NCBI GenBank assembly: GCA_023403845.1 | Contig: JAEYDL010000023.1 | Span: 1 to 23,891 of the forward strand | Direction of reading: 5' to 3' | Length of the DNA: 23,891 nt | From: Pseudomonadota bacterium | GTDB lineage: Bacteria > Desulfobacterota > Desulfovibrionia > Desulfovibrionales > Desulfovibrionaceae | In this document: positions 8,689 to 16,290 of the stretch, in pieces | How the letters are laid out: each line of letters begins with the position of its first letter | Numbering within the stretch: position 1 is the first letter of the stretch | Program-made: the position numbers and the translations under genes | The notes under the pieces: generated by a model | What the model was told of the DNA's origin: nothing | The model's database searches: none | What the model saw: the letters and a program-made list of their open reading frames with translations, nothing else

Positions 8689-10743
8689 CTAGAACCCGGC
8701 ATCCAGACCGACAAAAATCATGTTGATAGGTACGCGTGAACCATTTGTATAACGGATTTCAGCCTTTGTGGTGATGCCCTGCATTTCGATAAAAGGTTCC
8801 AGCCAGTATTTTTCATAATCAAAACGCTTGGACAATTTAAATTCTCCAAGCCAAAAATTCCCTTCAGCAAGACTGCTGTTATCTGTTTGATCCTGCCAAA
8901 TACGTCCTAACCATGTAGCGCTGACCTGTAATGTAAACCATTCAGGATGCGAAAATGTAAATCCAAGGCTTGCCTTACGTGTTGGCACATTATGCAAATG
9001 GTTTCCTTGATTAGCTCCAGAACGGATTTCTGGTCTCAATGCAGTTCCTTCAGCGAATATTTTCAGATATTCATTAAATTGGTAGTTGATATTCAGTTCA
9101 ATGCCAGTAATTGTTACTTTATCAATATTTTCCTTAAGTTTTATATTATAACCATCTTCCGTTCCTTTTGAAACATTTGCAATATAATCCTCAGCCCATG
9201 TCTTATAACCGGTTACATTCAAAGTCAGCTTGTCTGTAGGATTGATGTCCACGCCGATATCCCACGTCTTGGAAAGCTCCGGTTTCAGATTGGGATTGCT
9301 CTTGTATCGGCTGGAACCAATGATTGAACCGCCGAAGAGATCATTCAGCGTTGGAGCACGGAATGCTTCGCCGTAGTTGGAGCGAAATACCACGAGGTTG
9401 TTCCATGGGGCTATGCGGACGCCGAGCTTGGGAGAGAAGCGCACATTACTGACGGAAGCAAAATTCTGTTTATCCGGGTTGACCTTGTCATTGGTATCCT
9501 GCTGATAGCCTTTGCTTCTCCAGTAGTCATAACGGATTCCGGGAACGACAGTCAGTTTCCCATCCAGGAGAGAGATTTCATCCTGAACATAGCCGCTCAA
9601 ATTCAGTTCCTTCCCCCCTTTTTGTGTATAGCGAGTTGATGTGAAGTAATTGGACTCCGAGTCAAATTTCCCCCATGACCCCGCAACGCCGACAGTGAAT
9701 AGATGCATATCCCCAACCGCAAAAGTATTGCTTTGATCCCACGCGACTGTCGTCATTTCGGAAGGAGCTTCTGAAGTTCTGACTGTCTTGCTGGCATTGT
9801 CATAGCTGGATTTTGTAAAATCGCTTCGTACGGAAAAACTGCTGTCCACGACGCCAAAATTTTTATGCAATCGGGCGCTTACGCCCTGATGCTTGTTGCT
9901 GTACAGGTTGAAGTCGTCAATATAGCGCCATCTTCCCGTATTTTTAAATGATGATATTTCTCCACGCACGGACAGGTCGGCCGTTTCATCGAATCGATAA
10001 TTCAATGCAATGGCACCGTTATAATTCTCCATTTTTTCTCGACCGCCGTTATATTCATTTTTGTTGGAACCAGATTTTGGACTTTGTTCAGGAAGGACAT
10101 TGAAGCCCCGGGACTTCAGCATGCTTCCTGTAATGGAATAACTGAATTTATCAATGGAACCAGTATGATAAAGTTTATTTTGCCATGTATTGTAGCGTCC
10201 ATACTTGGTGCCAAGCGTTGTCTTGAACCCGTTTTCCGTTGGTTTTCTTGTAATGATATTGATGACGCCGCCCATGGCTGAAGAACCGTACAAAGCCGAA
10301 GCGGGGCCACGCACCACCTCAATTCGTTCTACGGTATCCAGACTGATCGTGTCCCAGTTGAAAATATTATTTCCTGCCGTCATGACGGGAAGTCCGTCCA
10401 TGAGTACCAGAACACGCCCGTTGACGTCATCGCCTCCCATCCCTCGAATGATGACCTTGTTATTGGTACTTGTACCATAAAAAGACCGGGCTGAATCGAC
10501 GGTGACTCCGGGCATGGTGCGCATGACGTCCAGCACGTTATTTGCCGGCATTTTTTCAATCTGCTCGCGCGTCACCACGGAGACGTCCGCTGTTGTTTCC
10601 CCAAGGCTGTGTTCTGTTTTGGTTGCCGTGACCACAACCGGTTTCATGGTCGCTTTTACTTCTTCTCCGGCCAGCGCCCCGGAGGGCAGCAGACAGGCTC
10701 CTCCGAAAATCACAGCCAGCCAAAGCCATCTTGCTGTTTTCAT
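8689..10743 (-). CDS. TonB-dependent outer-membrane receptor
   Basis: 684 aa from ATG 10743. The signal peptide is WLWLAVIFGGACLLPSGALA, followed closely by a TonB-box-like KPVVVTAT. The plug domain (about 40-170) carries VIIRGMGGDDVNGRVLVLMDG and VERIEVVRGPASALYGSSA; the beta-barrel ends in the classical aromatic C-terminus (GLDAGF). FRAPTLNDLFGG (about 460) and NPNLKPE (about 480) occur, a pair shared by heme, corrinoid and related receptors; no histidine lies between them, unlike the classical heme-receptor motif. It should import a scarce metal complex using energy from TonB/ExbBD, which are encoded divergently at 14307-15998. The start is set by a GAAGGA ribosome site and an ATGA overlap with the ABC ATPase stop; upstream in-frame starts would spoil the signal peptide. 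Substrate unknown. Confidence 0.93.
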   Translation of the reverse strand: MKTARWLWLAVIFGGACLLPSGALAGEEVKATMKPVVVTATKTEHSLGETTADVSVVTREQIEKMPANNVLDVMRTMPGVTVDSARSFYGTSTNNKVIIRGMGGDDVNGRVLVLMDGLPVMTAGNNIFNWDTISLDTVERIEVVRGPASALYGSSAMGGVINIITRKPTENGFKTTLGTKYGRYNTWQNKLYHTGSIDKFSYSITGSMLKSRGFNVLPEQSPKSGSNKNEYNGGREKMENYNGAIALNYRFDETADLSVRGEISSFKNTGRWRYIDDFNLYSNKHQGVSARLHKNFGVVDSSFSVRSDFTKSSYDNASKTVRTSEAPSEMTTVAWDQSNTFAVGDMHLFTVGVAGSWGKFDSESNYFTSTRYTQKGGKELNLSGYVQDEISLLDGKLTVVPGIRYDYWRSKGYQQDTNDKVNPDKQNFASVSNVRFSPKLGVRIAPWNNLVVFRSNYGEAFRAPTLNDLFGGSIIGSSRYKSNPNLKPELSKTWDIGVDINPTDKLTLNVTGYKTWAEDYIANVSKGTEDGYNIKLKENIDKVTITGIELNINYQFNEYLKIFAEGTALRPEIRSGANQGNHLHNVPTRKASLGFTFSHPEWFTLQVSATWLGRIWQDQTDNSSLAEGNFWLGEFKLSKRFDYEKYWLEPFIEMQGITTKAEIRYTNGSRVPINMIFVGLDAGF

Positions 10744-11573
10744 TTTCCTTCTTCCTCGTTGTGAAAGACATTCCATCCGGACGGCTTTTCCGCCCCATCC
10801 TCTGTCGTATCGGGAAACCACAGGGAAACCTGTGGGTTGTCCGCGGCATGAAACGTGCGCATGGAAATGCCGTAAACCGAGGCGATGCTGTCACCGGTCA
10901 GAACGTCGGCAGGAGTGCCGGAGGCCACGATTTCCCCATTTTTCATGAGAAGAACCGTATCGGCGTAGCGAGCAGCGAGGTTGATGTCATGCATGGAAAG
11001 GATGACACCCTTGCCGTGTTCCACGGCGATATGGCGTATGGTCGAGAGGACTTCCACCTGATGGCGGAGATCAAGGCTGCTGGTGGGTTCGTCAAGAAGC
11101 AACCAGTCTGTTCCCTGGACAAGGGCACGAGCCAGGGCTGCTTTTTGGCGTTGGCCGCCGGAAAGATCGGATAAAGGACGACCTGCCAGCTTATCCATAT
11201 CCAGCAGGGAGAGAGCGTTCCCTACCATGTTCACATCGGAAGGCGATGGTCCCCATGCAAACCAGGGTTTGCGTCCGAGCAGTACGAACTCAAATACGCT
11301 GAGTGGGAACCGCAGGGAGACATCCTGAGGGATATAGGCGAGTTGTCGTGCCCGTTTTCGGGCAGACATCCGTGCCATTGGAGTTCCTGACAGAATTATT
11401 TCTCCGAAAGAAGGTCGCAGAAACCCCAGCAGCAACTTGAGAAGCGTTGTTTTTCCGGTTCCGTTGGGTCCGAGAACAGCGCAAACTTCACCCTTGCGGA
11501 AGGGAAAGGAAATCTTTTTGAGAATTGTTTGCCCGGAAGGATAGGCAAAAGACACCTGATGAAGTTCAAGCAT
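10740..11573 (-). CDS. ABC importer ATPase, FecE/BtuD/FhuC-type
   Basis: 277 aa. Walker A GPNGTGKTT (35-43), signature LSGGQRQKAALARAL, Walker B WLLLDEPTSSLD and H-loop SMHDINLAARYAD are all intact and arranged as in ATPases for iron-chelate, heme and cobalamin uptake (COG1120). It powers the FecCD-type permease encoded just upstream. The open frame extends to 11825, but that part only overlaps the permease gene and has low-complexity sequence; ATG 11573 has a GGAGG site about 11 bases before it and begins the normal MLELHQVSFAYP start. The permease stop lies 2 bases before this start, and this gene's own stop overlaps the receptor start as ATGA, so the three uptake parts are translationally coupled. 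Confidence 0.93.
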   Translation of the reverse strand: MLELHQVSFAYPSGQTILKKISFPFRKGEVCAVLGPNGTGKTTLLKLLLGFLRPSFGEIILSGTPMARMSARKRARQLAYIPQDVSLRFPLSVFEFVLLGRKPWFAWGPSPSDVNMVGNALSLLDMDKLAGRPLSDLSGGQRQKAALARALVQGTDWLLLDEPTSSLDLRHQVEVLSTIRHIAVEHGKGVILSMHDINLAARYADTVLLMKNGEIVASGTPADVLTGDSIASVYGISMRTFHAADNPQVSLWFPDTTEDGAEKPSGWNVFHNEEEGK

Positions 11574-11575
11574 GT

Positions 11576-12577
11576 TTACGCCTGCCTCCGGGTATTGCGC
11601 AGCAGCAGCCAGAAGAAGAACGGAACGCCCAAGAAGGAAGTCAGAATGCCGATGGGAAGAATTTGAGGCGGGCAGATGTTTCTGGCAACGATATCGGAAA
11701 GCAGAACAAGAACAGCTCCGAAAAGAGCTGCTCCCGGAAGCAGAAATCGGTGTTCCGCGCCCAGTACGAGACGGGCGATATGCGGAGCCACCAGCCCGAT
11801 GAAACCGATAACGCCGGTAAAGCATATCGCGCCTGCCGCCATCAGCGAAGAGGCAATGATCCCTCCGATGCGAAGACGACGGACATTGACGCCCAGTGAT
11901 GCAGCTGTTTCTTCGCCGGCAAGCAATGCATTAAAATCCCAGGACAGTTTCATGGCAAAGGGAACAGGGACAAGAATCATGGCTGCGGCAAGAGTCAGTT
12001 CCGGCCAGCCTGCTCGTCCCAGATTGCCGAATCCCCAAAACACGATCGCCTGCAGTTGATGTTCAGTCGCGATATATTGCAGAAGCGAAGTCGCGGCAGA
12101 AAACAGGAACATAATGGCGACCCCGCCAAGAATGAGCGTTTCAGGGCGATTGTCACGCAGTTGAGCCAGCCCCAGAGCACCAAGAGCCGTCAATGCGGCA
12201 AAGACAAAGGCATTGCCTGCCATAAGCCACTGTGAGGCCGTGCCGAACATGATGGCTAGGGCCGCCCCGAAGGCCGCTCCTGAAGAAATGCCAAGAGTAA
12301 AGGGAGAAGCCAGAGGGTTCCGCAGAACCGCCTGCGACAACGCACCACTCATGGCCAGTCCAGCGCCAACCAGAGCCCCCATCAGGACTCGTGGAAGCCG
12401 CAGGCGGAGAAAGAGGGCAAGTTCGTGATCTGAAAGTCCCAAAGGCAGGCGGAACGTACCGCTTCCCAGACTTGTTCCCAGTAAAAGCATGCACGCCAGC
12501 AGAAGGGCAAGAACTCCCAAGAGAAGGCCCTGCCGCTTGCGTTGAGCAATATGGCTGGATACTGAATGTATCTGCAT
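11576..12577 (-). CDS. FecCD/BtuC-family ABC importer permease
   Basis: 333 aa, very hydrophobic; about ten membrane helices are expected for this family. The family signature region LRLPRVLMGALVGAGLAMSG followed by QAVLRNPLASPFTLGISSGA is present, as is the C-terminal GVIGFIGLVAPHIARLVLG loop that contacts the ATPase. Two copies would form the inner-membrane channel for a metal complex delivered by the periplasmic binding protein (675-1679). It is the first gene of the leftward operon; only 144 bases separate it from the divergent exporter gene. The ribosome site is weak (A-rich, AAAGA), so the exact start is less certain than for the other genes. Confidence 0.93.
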   Translation of the reverse strand: MQIHSVSSHIAQRKRQGLLLGVLALLLACMLLLGTSLGSGTFRLPLGLSDHELALFLRLRLPRVLMGALVGAGLAMSGALSQAVLRNPLASPFTLGISSGAAFGAALAIMFGTASQWLMAGNAFVFAALTALGALGLAQLRDNRPETLILGGVAIMFLFSAATSLLQYIATEHQLQAIVFWGFGNLGRAGWPELTLAAAMILVPVPFAMKLSWDFNALLAGEETAASLGVNVRRLRIGGIIASSLMAAGAICFTGVIGFIGLVAPHIARLVLGAEHRFLLPGAALFGAVLVLLSDIVARNICPPQILPIGILTSFLGVPFFFWLLLRNTRRQA

Positions 12578-12618
12578 TAATTTGTCTTTTTTTATTTGTG
12601 TTATTTTTTATGAAAAAA

Positions 12619-12659
12619 TGCTACGTCACTTGGTAGCACACTAATTAAAAAAGTGCTAC
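12619..12659. promoter_or_regulatory. Palindromic operator-like site in the divergent promoter region
   Basis: GTAGCAC (12633-12639) and GTGCTAC (12653-12659) are perfect inverted 7-mers separated by 13 AT-rich bases; a further TGCTAC (12619-12624) forms an extra inverted 6-mer pair with GTAGCA (12633-12638), 8 bases apart. It lies between the starts of the leftward permease (12577) and the rightward ABC ATPase (12722), so one regulator could control both operons. The 7-13-7 layout with GT..AC half-sites recalls, from memory, the NikR sites proposed for Desulfovibrio (GTGTTAC-N13/14-GTAACAC), but the half-site sequence differs. No B12-riboswitch-like element is seen. Regulator identity is unproven. 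Confidence 0.5.
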
Positions 12660-12721
12660 ATTTTTTATATGAGTGCCGCGATAACTTTTCTTTCTACCTT
12701 CAAGGGCAGGTTTCTCCGCCA

Positions 12722-13570
12722 ATGATCCAGACCGAAAATATCACCAAGTCCTTTGGAAAAAAGATAATATTATCAGGTATAAACCTTCATGCGCAAGCCC
12801 GTGAACTTGTAGCCTGTCTCGGCCCGAATGGGGCGGGTAAAACAACGACCGTACGCATTCTGTCCGGTCAGGCCCGGGCCGACGGTGGCTCTATCAGACT
12901 TGCTGGACGCGATTTCACAAGGCAGCCTCTGGAAGCGAAGGCGTTGTGCGGCGTAGTGAGTCAGCATCTCAATCTGGACGCAGAACTTTCGGTTCGGGAA
13001 AGTTTGGACATTCACGGACGCCTTTTCGGCATGGATGCGGCCTCAAGGAAGAGAGAAAGCTGCCGTCTTCTTGGCATCGTTGAAATGGAACATAAAGTTG
13101 ATGCCCTGACGAAAACGCTTTCTGGCGGAGAAAAAAGGCGCATCATGTTGGCCCGTGCTCTTCTTCATCGTCCCCAGATTCTTTTTCTTGATGAGCCTAC
13201 CGTAGGACTCGATCCGTTTATCCGTCGGAAAATATGGGGATTAATCAAGCGAATCCAGCAGGAAGGCACGACCATACTGTTGACGACGCACTATATTGAA
13301 GAAGCGGAATTTCTTGCCGACAAAGTCATCTTTATCGACCAGGGGTGTATCGTTGCCGAAGGAACGCCACGCGCTCTTATGGATCAAATCGGTCAGTGGG
13401 CGCTCGACGTGCAGCATGAGGGGGTTCTGACGACTCGTTATTTCGAGGAGCGTAGTGAGGCCGCAGACGCATCGTTGCGAGAGCAGGGGGCCAGCATGGT
13501 GAGAAGGGTCAGTCTGGAGGATGCATTTCTGAAGATTACGGGACGTAAAGTCTCTGGAGGCATGCAATGA
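12722..13570 (+). CDS. ABC-2-type exporter ATPase (DrrA/NodI/CcmA-like)
   Basis: 282 aa. Walker A GPNGAGKTT (34-42), Q-loop VVSQHLNLD, signature LSGGEKRRIMLARAL, Walker B ILFLDEPTVGLDP and H-loop LLTTHYIEEAEFLADK are intact. The order and the C-terminal tail (VSLEDAFLKITGRKV) are typical of ATPases partnered with ABC-2 exporters for drugs, lipids, polysaccharides or small molecules. The frame is open from a GTG at 12653, but that start lies inside the operator palindrome; ATG 12722 begins the normal MIQTENITKSFGKK sequence, though its ribosome site is weak. It is the first gene of the rightward operon and overlaps its permease by ATGA. Presence of an exporter opposite an import system suggests removal of a waste product or secretion of a metallophore; substrate unknown. 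Confidence 0.9.
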   Translation: MIQTENITKSFGKKIILSGINLHAQARELVACLGPNGAGKTTTVRILSGQARADGGSIRLAGRDFTRQPLEAKALCGVVSQHLNLDAELSVRESLDIHGRLFGMDAASRKRESCRLLGIVEMEHKVDALTKTLSGGEKRRIMLARALLHRPQILFLDEPTVGLDPFIRRKIWGLIKRIQQEGTTILLTTHYIEEAEFLADKVIFIDQGCIVAEGTPRALMDQIGQWALDVQHEGVLTTRYFEERSEAADASLREQGASMVRRVSLEDAFLKITGRKVSGGMQ

Positions 13571-14310
13571 ATCCTTTTCAAGGAGTAACCGCCGTATATC
13601 TGCGTGAAATGCTTATTCTTAGGCGGAGACTGCACAAACAGCTCGCGTCCTGGCTCGTTTCTCCGCTTCTTTATCTGGTTGCCTTCCACTATGCGATGGG
13701 AGATGCTGTTATTGGCAGCCGTCCCTATGCGGACTTTCTCCTGCCCGGCCTGATTGCCATGAGCAGCATGACGCAAAGCTGGGCAATTGCCAGCGACATA
13801 AATATCAGTCGTTTTTACTGGCATACCTTTGATGAATTTCAGACGGCTCCCCTTCATGCAGTAGCATACGTCACGGGGGAAGTCCTGGCAGGAATGAGCC
13901 GTTCCGTTTTGGCCTGTCTTGTCGTTATGGGAATCGGGATACTTGGCGATATTCGGATTGCCTATGACGCTCCGGGACTCTGGTTGGCGCTGTTGCTGAA
14001 TGCATGTTTTTTTTCGAGCCTTGCCGTCGCTCTTGCCATGCATGTAAAATCACATGCTGACCAGGCGATGCTGTCCAATTTCGTCATTACTCCCATGGCA
14101 TTTCTTGGCGGGACATTTTTTCCGCTGAACCGACTTCCGGTCTGGATTCAGCAAATTCTGGAATTTCTTCCCCTCCCTCATGCCGCTCAGATCATGCAGG
14201 CTGCCGCCATTGGACAACCCGTACGTCTTTTCTCCTGTTTTCTCCTTTTGGGAGGAGCCTGCATGACTCTTGTGTGGGCCGTGTTCAGCGTCAGGAGTGC
14301 ACAGGAATGA
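13567..14310 (+). CDS. ABC-2-type exporter permease
   Basis: 247 aa with about six predicted membrane segments. It begins with AVYLREMLILRRRLHKQLAS, has the SWLVSPLLYLVAFHYAMG first helix, and ends with the ABC-2 family signature region FVITPMAFLGGTFFPLNRLPVWIQQILEFLPL. That combination is typical of ABC-2 permeases of the NodJ/DrrB type. It pairs with the ATPase just upstream (ATGA overlap) to form an inner-membrane exporter. Its own stop overlaps the TonB start (ATGA again), so exporter and TonB motor are translated from one message, an unusual combination. Substrate cannot be read from sequence. Confidence 0.9.
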   Translation: MNPFQGVTAVYLREMLILRRRLHKQLASWLVSPLLYLVAFHYAMGDAVIGSRPYADFLLPGLIAMSSMTQSWAIASDINISRFYWHTFDEFQTAPLHAVAYVTGEVLAGMSRSVLACLVVMGIGILGDIRIAYDAPGLWLALLLNACFFSSLAVALAMHVKSHADQAMLSNFVITPMAFLGGTFFPLNRLPVWIQQILEFLPLPHAAQIMQAAAIGQPVRLFSCFLLLGGACMTLVWAVFSVRSAQE

Positions 14311-15035
14311 ATTTTTCCGGTGGTCGCTGGTTCGCTTTTATGCTGCTCATCTCGCTTTTGGCACATGGAGGGCTTTTTCTTTGTCAGCCTCCTATCATGG
14401 CAAGTTGTTCCGTTCCTCAGGCGACATCAATTTCAATGCGGCTTTCCGTAGCTCCGATCTTTTCCGCACCGGCAAAACAGCAGACAACCACCACTCAGCC
14501 TCAGGAGGCTGTTCAGACAAAGGAACCTGTTCAGACAACTTCCAGGCATGCGCCGGATTCCTCCAAAAAACGCACGGCTCAGGCAAAAGTAAAAAAGGAA
14601 AAGAAGGTATTGCCCCAGTCAGCAGTTCCGGAATCTTCTCCACGGCAGCCCGCTCAGACGGAAAAGTCTTTCCCGGCGTCCACATCTCTGGATGGGGAAC
14701 CGCAACGGCTGCAAAAAATACAGGAAACAACAGGACCCCGTAAGACATCATTCGATGCCCTAGACGGGCCAAAATTCCTTCAACCCCCGACACCGCGCTA
14801 TCCTCGACTGGCGCAGCGCAGAGGAATTGAAGGCCAGGTAGTTATTGAATTGAATATTGGCGCGGACGGAAAGCTCCTGCGTGCATCCGTAAAAAAAAGC
14901 GGAGGGAATGGATTCGACGAAGCGGCCCTTGAAGCTGTCCGCAAGGCGAAATTCCGCCCTGCAATGCACAACGGACGGCCAACTGCCTGCATTGTCCTTC
15001 TCCCCATTCACTTTACACTAAGGAACGCCTCATGA
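14307..15035 (+). CDS. tonB: TonB energy-transducing protein
   Basis: 242 aa. A short cytoplasmic start, one N-terminal membrane helix (WFAFMLLISLLAHGGLFLC) with the conserved His in the TonB-type LLAHG context, a long periplasmic linker rich in Gln, Pro, Lys, Thr and Ser (about 45-150), and a C-terminal TonB domain (about 165-240: RYPRLAQRRGIEGQVVIELN, then ALEAVRKAKFRPAMHNGRP). It transmits the proton-motive force harvested by ExbB/ExbD to the receptor. The in-frame GTG at 14274 lies inside the permease gene; ATG 14307 has AGGAG/AGGA upstream and overlaps the permease stop. The dedicated location suggests it serves the receptor at 8689-10743. Confidence 0.93.
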   Translation: MNFSGGRWFAFMLLISLLAHGGLFLCQPPIMASCSVPQATSISMRLSVAPIFSAPAKQQTTTTQPQEAVQTKEPVQTTSRHAPDSSKKRTAQAKVKKEKKVLPQSAVPESSPRQPAQTEKSFPASTSLDGEPQRLQKIQETTGPRKTSFDALDGPKFLQPPTPRYPRLAQRRGIEGQVVIELNIGADGKLLRASVKKSGGNGFDEAALEAVRKAKFRPAMHNGRPTACIVLLPIHFTLRNAS

Positions 15036-15601
15036 ATCTTTTTACCTCGTTCACCGATTTTTTTGCCAAAGGCGGTCCGCTCATGTGGCCGATACTGCTA
15101 TGTTCAGTGCTTGCCCTCGCCATTATTCTGTTCAAGGCGTTGGAATATTCTGAAGCTCTTCGCATTCTTGGGAGAATCAGGCATGGTGACGTCATTCCTC
15201 TCCCCTGGTTCCTGAAACCGATTTGCGAACAAATAGGAAAAGTCGATGATGCAACACTGTCGCTTACGGCAACAAGACAAGTTCGAAAACTGGAAAGAGG
15301 ACTCGGTGTGCTTGAGCTGATTACTACCATCGCGCCCATTCTGGGGCTCACCGGTACGGTGACGGGAATGATCGGAACATTTCAGGCAATAGGAGAGCAT
15401 GGTTCGCGTGTTGATCCCGCAGTGCTCGCCGGAGGGATATGGGAAGCCCTGATCACGACGGCGGCCGGACTGCTAGTCGCCCTGCCTGCCCATGTCGCGT
15501 ATCATTTCCTGGATGACCGTCTTTCGGAGATCGTCCAGTCTGTTCAGGAAATTGCCGATGCCCATCGTATAGATCAGGCTGGAACCTCCTGTGGAAATTA
15601 G
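15032..15601 (+). CDS. exbB: ExbB/TolQ/MotA-family proton-channel protein
   Basis: 189 aa, a short ExbB-type protein. Three membrane segments are visible: GGPLMWPILLCSVLALAIIL (about 14-36), LELITTIAPILGLTGTVTGM with following IGTFQAI (about 95-120), and GGIWEALITTAAGLLVALPA (about 133-155). The GLTGTVTGMI motif is the family hallmark. With ExbD it forms the inner-membrane proton-driven motor that energises TonB. The start overlaps tonB's stop (ATGA) and the 3' end overlaps exbD by 11 bases. Confidence 0.93.
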   Translation: MNLFTSFTDFFAKGGPLMWPILLCSVLALAIILFKALEYSEALRILGRIRHGDVIPLPWFLKPICEQIGKVDDATLSLTATRQVRKLERGLGVLELITTIAPILGLTGTVTGMIGTFQAIGEHGSRVDPAVLAGGIWEALITTAAGLLVALPAHVAYHFLDDRLSEIVQSVQEIADAHRIDQAGTSCGN

Positions 15602-15998
15602 ACGTCGTATCCGGACACGTAACGCCATGAGCATCACACCTCTGGTAGATGTGGTGTTTTTGTTGTTGCTGTTTTTTGCCCTGACTCTTCATTTTTCTCC
15701 TGAAGAGGCCATCACTGTGGAGTTACCGACATCATCCTCGGCAGAAAAACAATCCGAAACGACAATTATTCTGACGATGACTCCAGAGGGGAGAATTCAT
15801 CTGAACGGCATGGAGATTCCAATAGAGTCATTGGAAATCGAACTTGGCGAGTTACGAATGCTCAATGACGAAAGAAGCGTACAGGTTCGTACAGATCAGC
15901 AGGTTGCAATAGGAAAGGTTGTGGCAATAGTAGACGCAATTCGTAGTGCCGGTTTTCAACATTTTGACTTGATGACGCGGGTGGATATTCAGAATTGA
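15591..15998 (+). CDS. exbD: ExbD/TolR-family protein
   Basis: 135 aa starting at a GTG inside the end of exbB. The N-terminus has Arg-rich residues (EIRRRIRTRNAM), then a single membrane helix SITPLVDVVFLLLLFFALTL in which the Asp of PLVDVV is the conserved proton-carrying residue. The periplasmic C-terminal domain ends with GKVVAIVDAIRSAGFQHFDLMT, typical of ExbD. It completes the TonB-ExbB-ExbD motor. An ATG further in (15627) would delete the basic leader, so GTG is preferred despite a weak ribosome site. Confidence 0.92.
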   Translation: MEIRRRIRTRNAMSITPLVDVVFLLLLFFALTLHFSPEEAITVELPTSSSAEKQSETTIILTMTPEGRIHLNGMEIPIESLEIELGELRMLNDERSVQVRTDQQVAIGKVVAIVDAIRSAGFQHFDLMTRVDIQN

Positions 15999-16053
15999 AT
16001 ATATGAATCTCTGAATGGGCTTTTATCGTAGGTGATGCTAACTATACTGATTA

Positions 16054-16233
16054 ATGAAAAGAATATATGCTGTGGCGATGTCTTTGAGTCATGTCAAACA
16101 ACATTCGCAGCGTCTCGGCATTCCCGTGGGCTTACAGGACTACGGGGACTGGCACAATTCCAGAATCGGCGCAGGCATGCTGCTTGTTTTGTGGCTCTTC
16201 GGCGCGGCGTTTCTTGCAAGGCTGGATATATGA
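16054..16233 (+). CDS. Possible small membrane protein, 59 aa
   Basis: An open frame ATG 16054 to TGA 16233 encodes a 59-residue protein: a basic/polar first half (MKRIYAVAMSLSHVKQHSQR, then LGIPVGLQDYGDWHNSRIGA) and a C-terminal hydrophobic segment GMLLVLWLFGAAFLA followed by RLDI. That layout, one positively flanked helix near the end, fits a small tail-anchored or single-span inner-membrane protein. It begins 55 bases after exbD on the same strand and may be the last gene of that operon. The family is not recognised. Against it: no good ribosome site (nearest AGGTGA is about 18 bases upstream), so chance openness remains possible. Confidence 0.4.
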   Translation: MKRIYAVAMSLSHVKQHSQRLGIPVGLQDYGDWHNSRIGAGMLLVLWLFGAAFLARLDI

Positions 16234-16290
16234 GTCTGTCAGTACCGGATGAAGAACCGTCCCGGGCGTCTGATGAACTGTGCAGGGGAG

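Noticed and set aside
12578..12721. Cobalamin riboswitch upstream of the permease or exporter
   Set aside because: The region is only 144 bases, AT-rich, and shows no B12-box-like conserved sequence or multi-helix fold.
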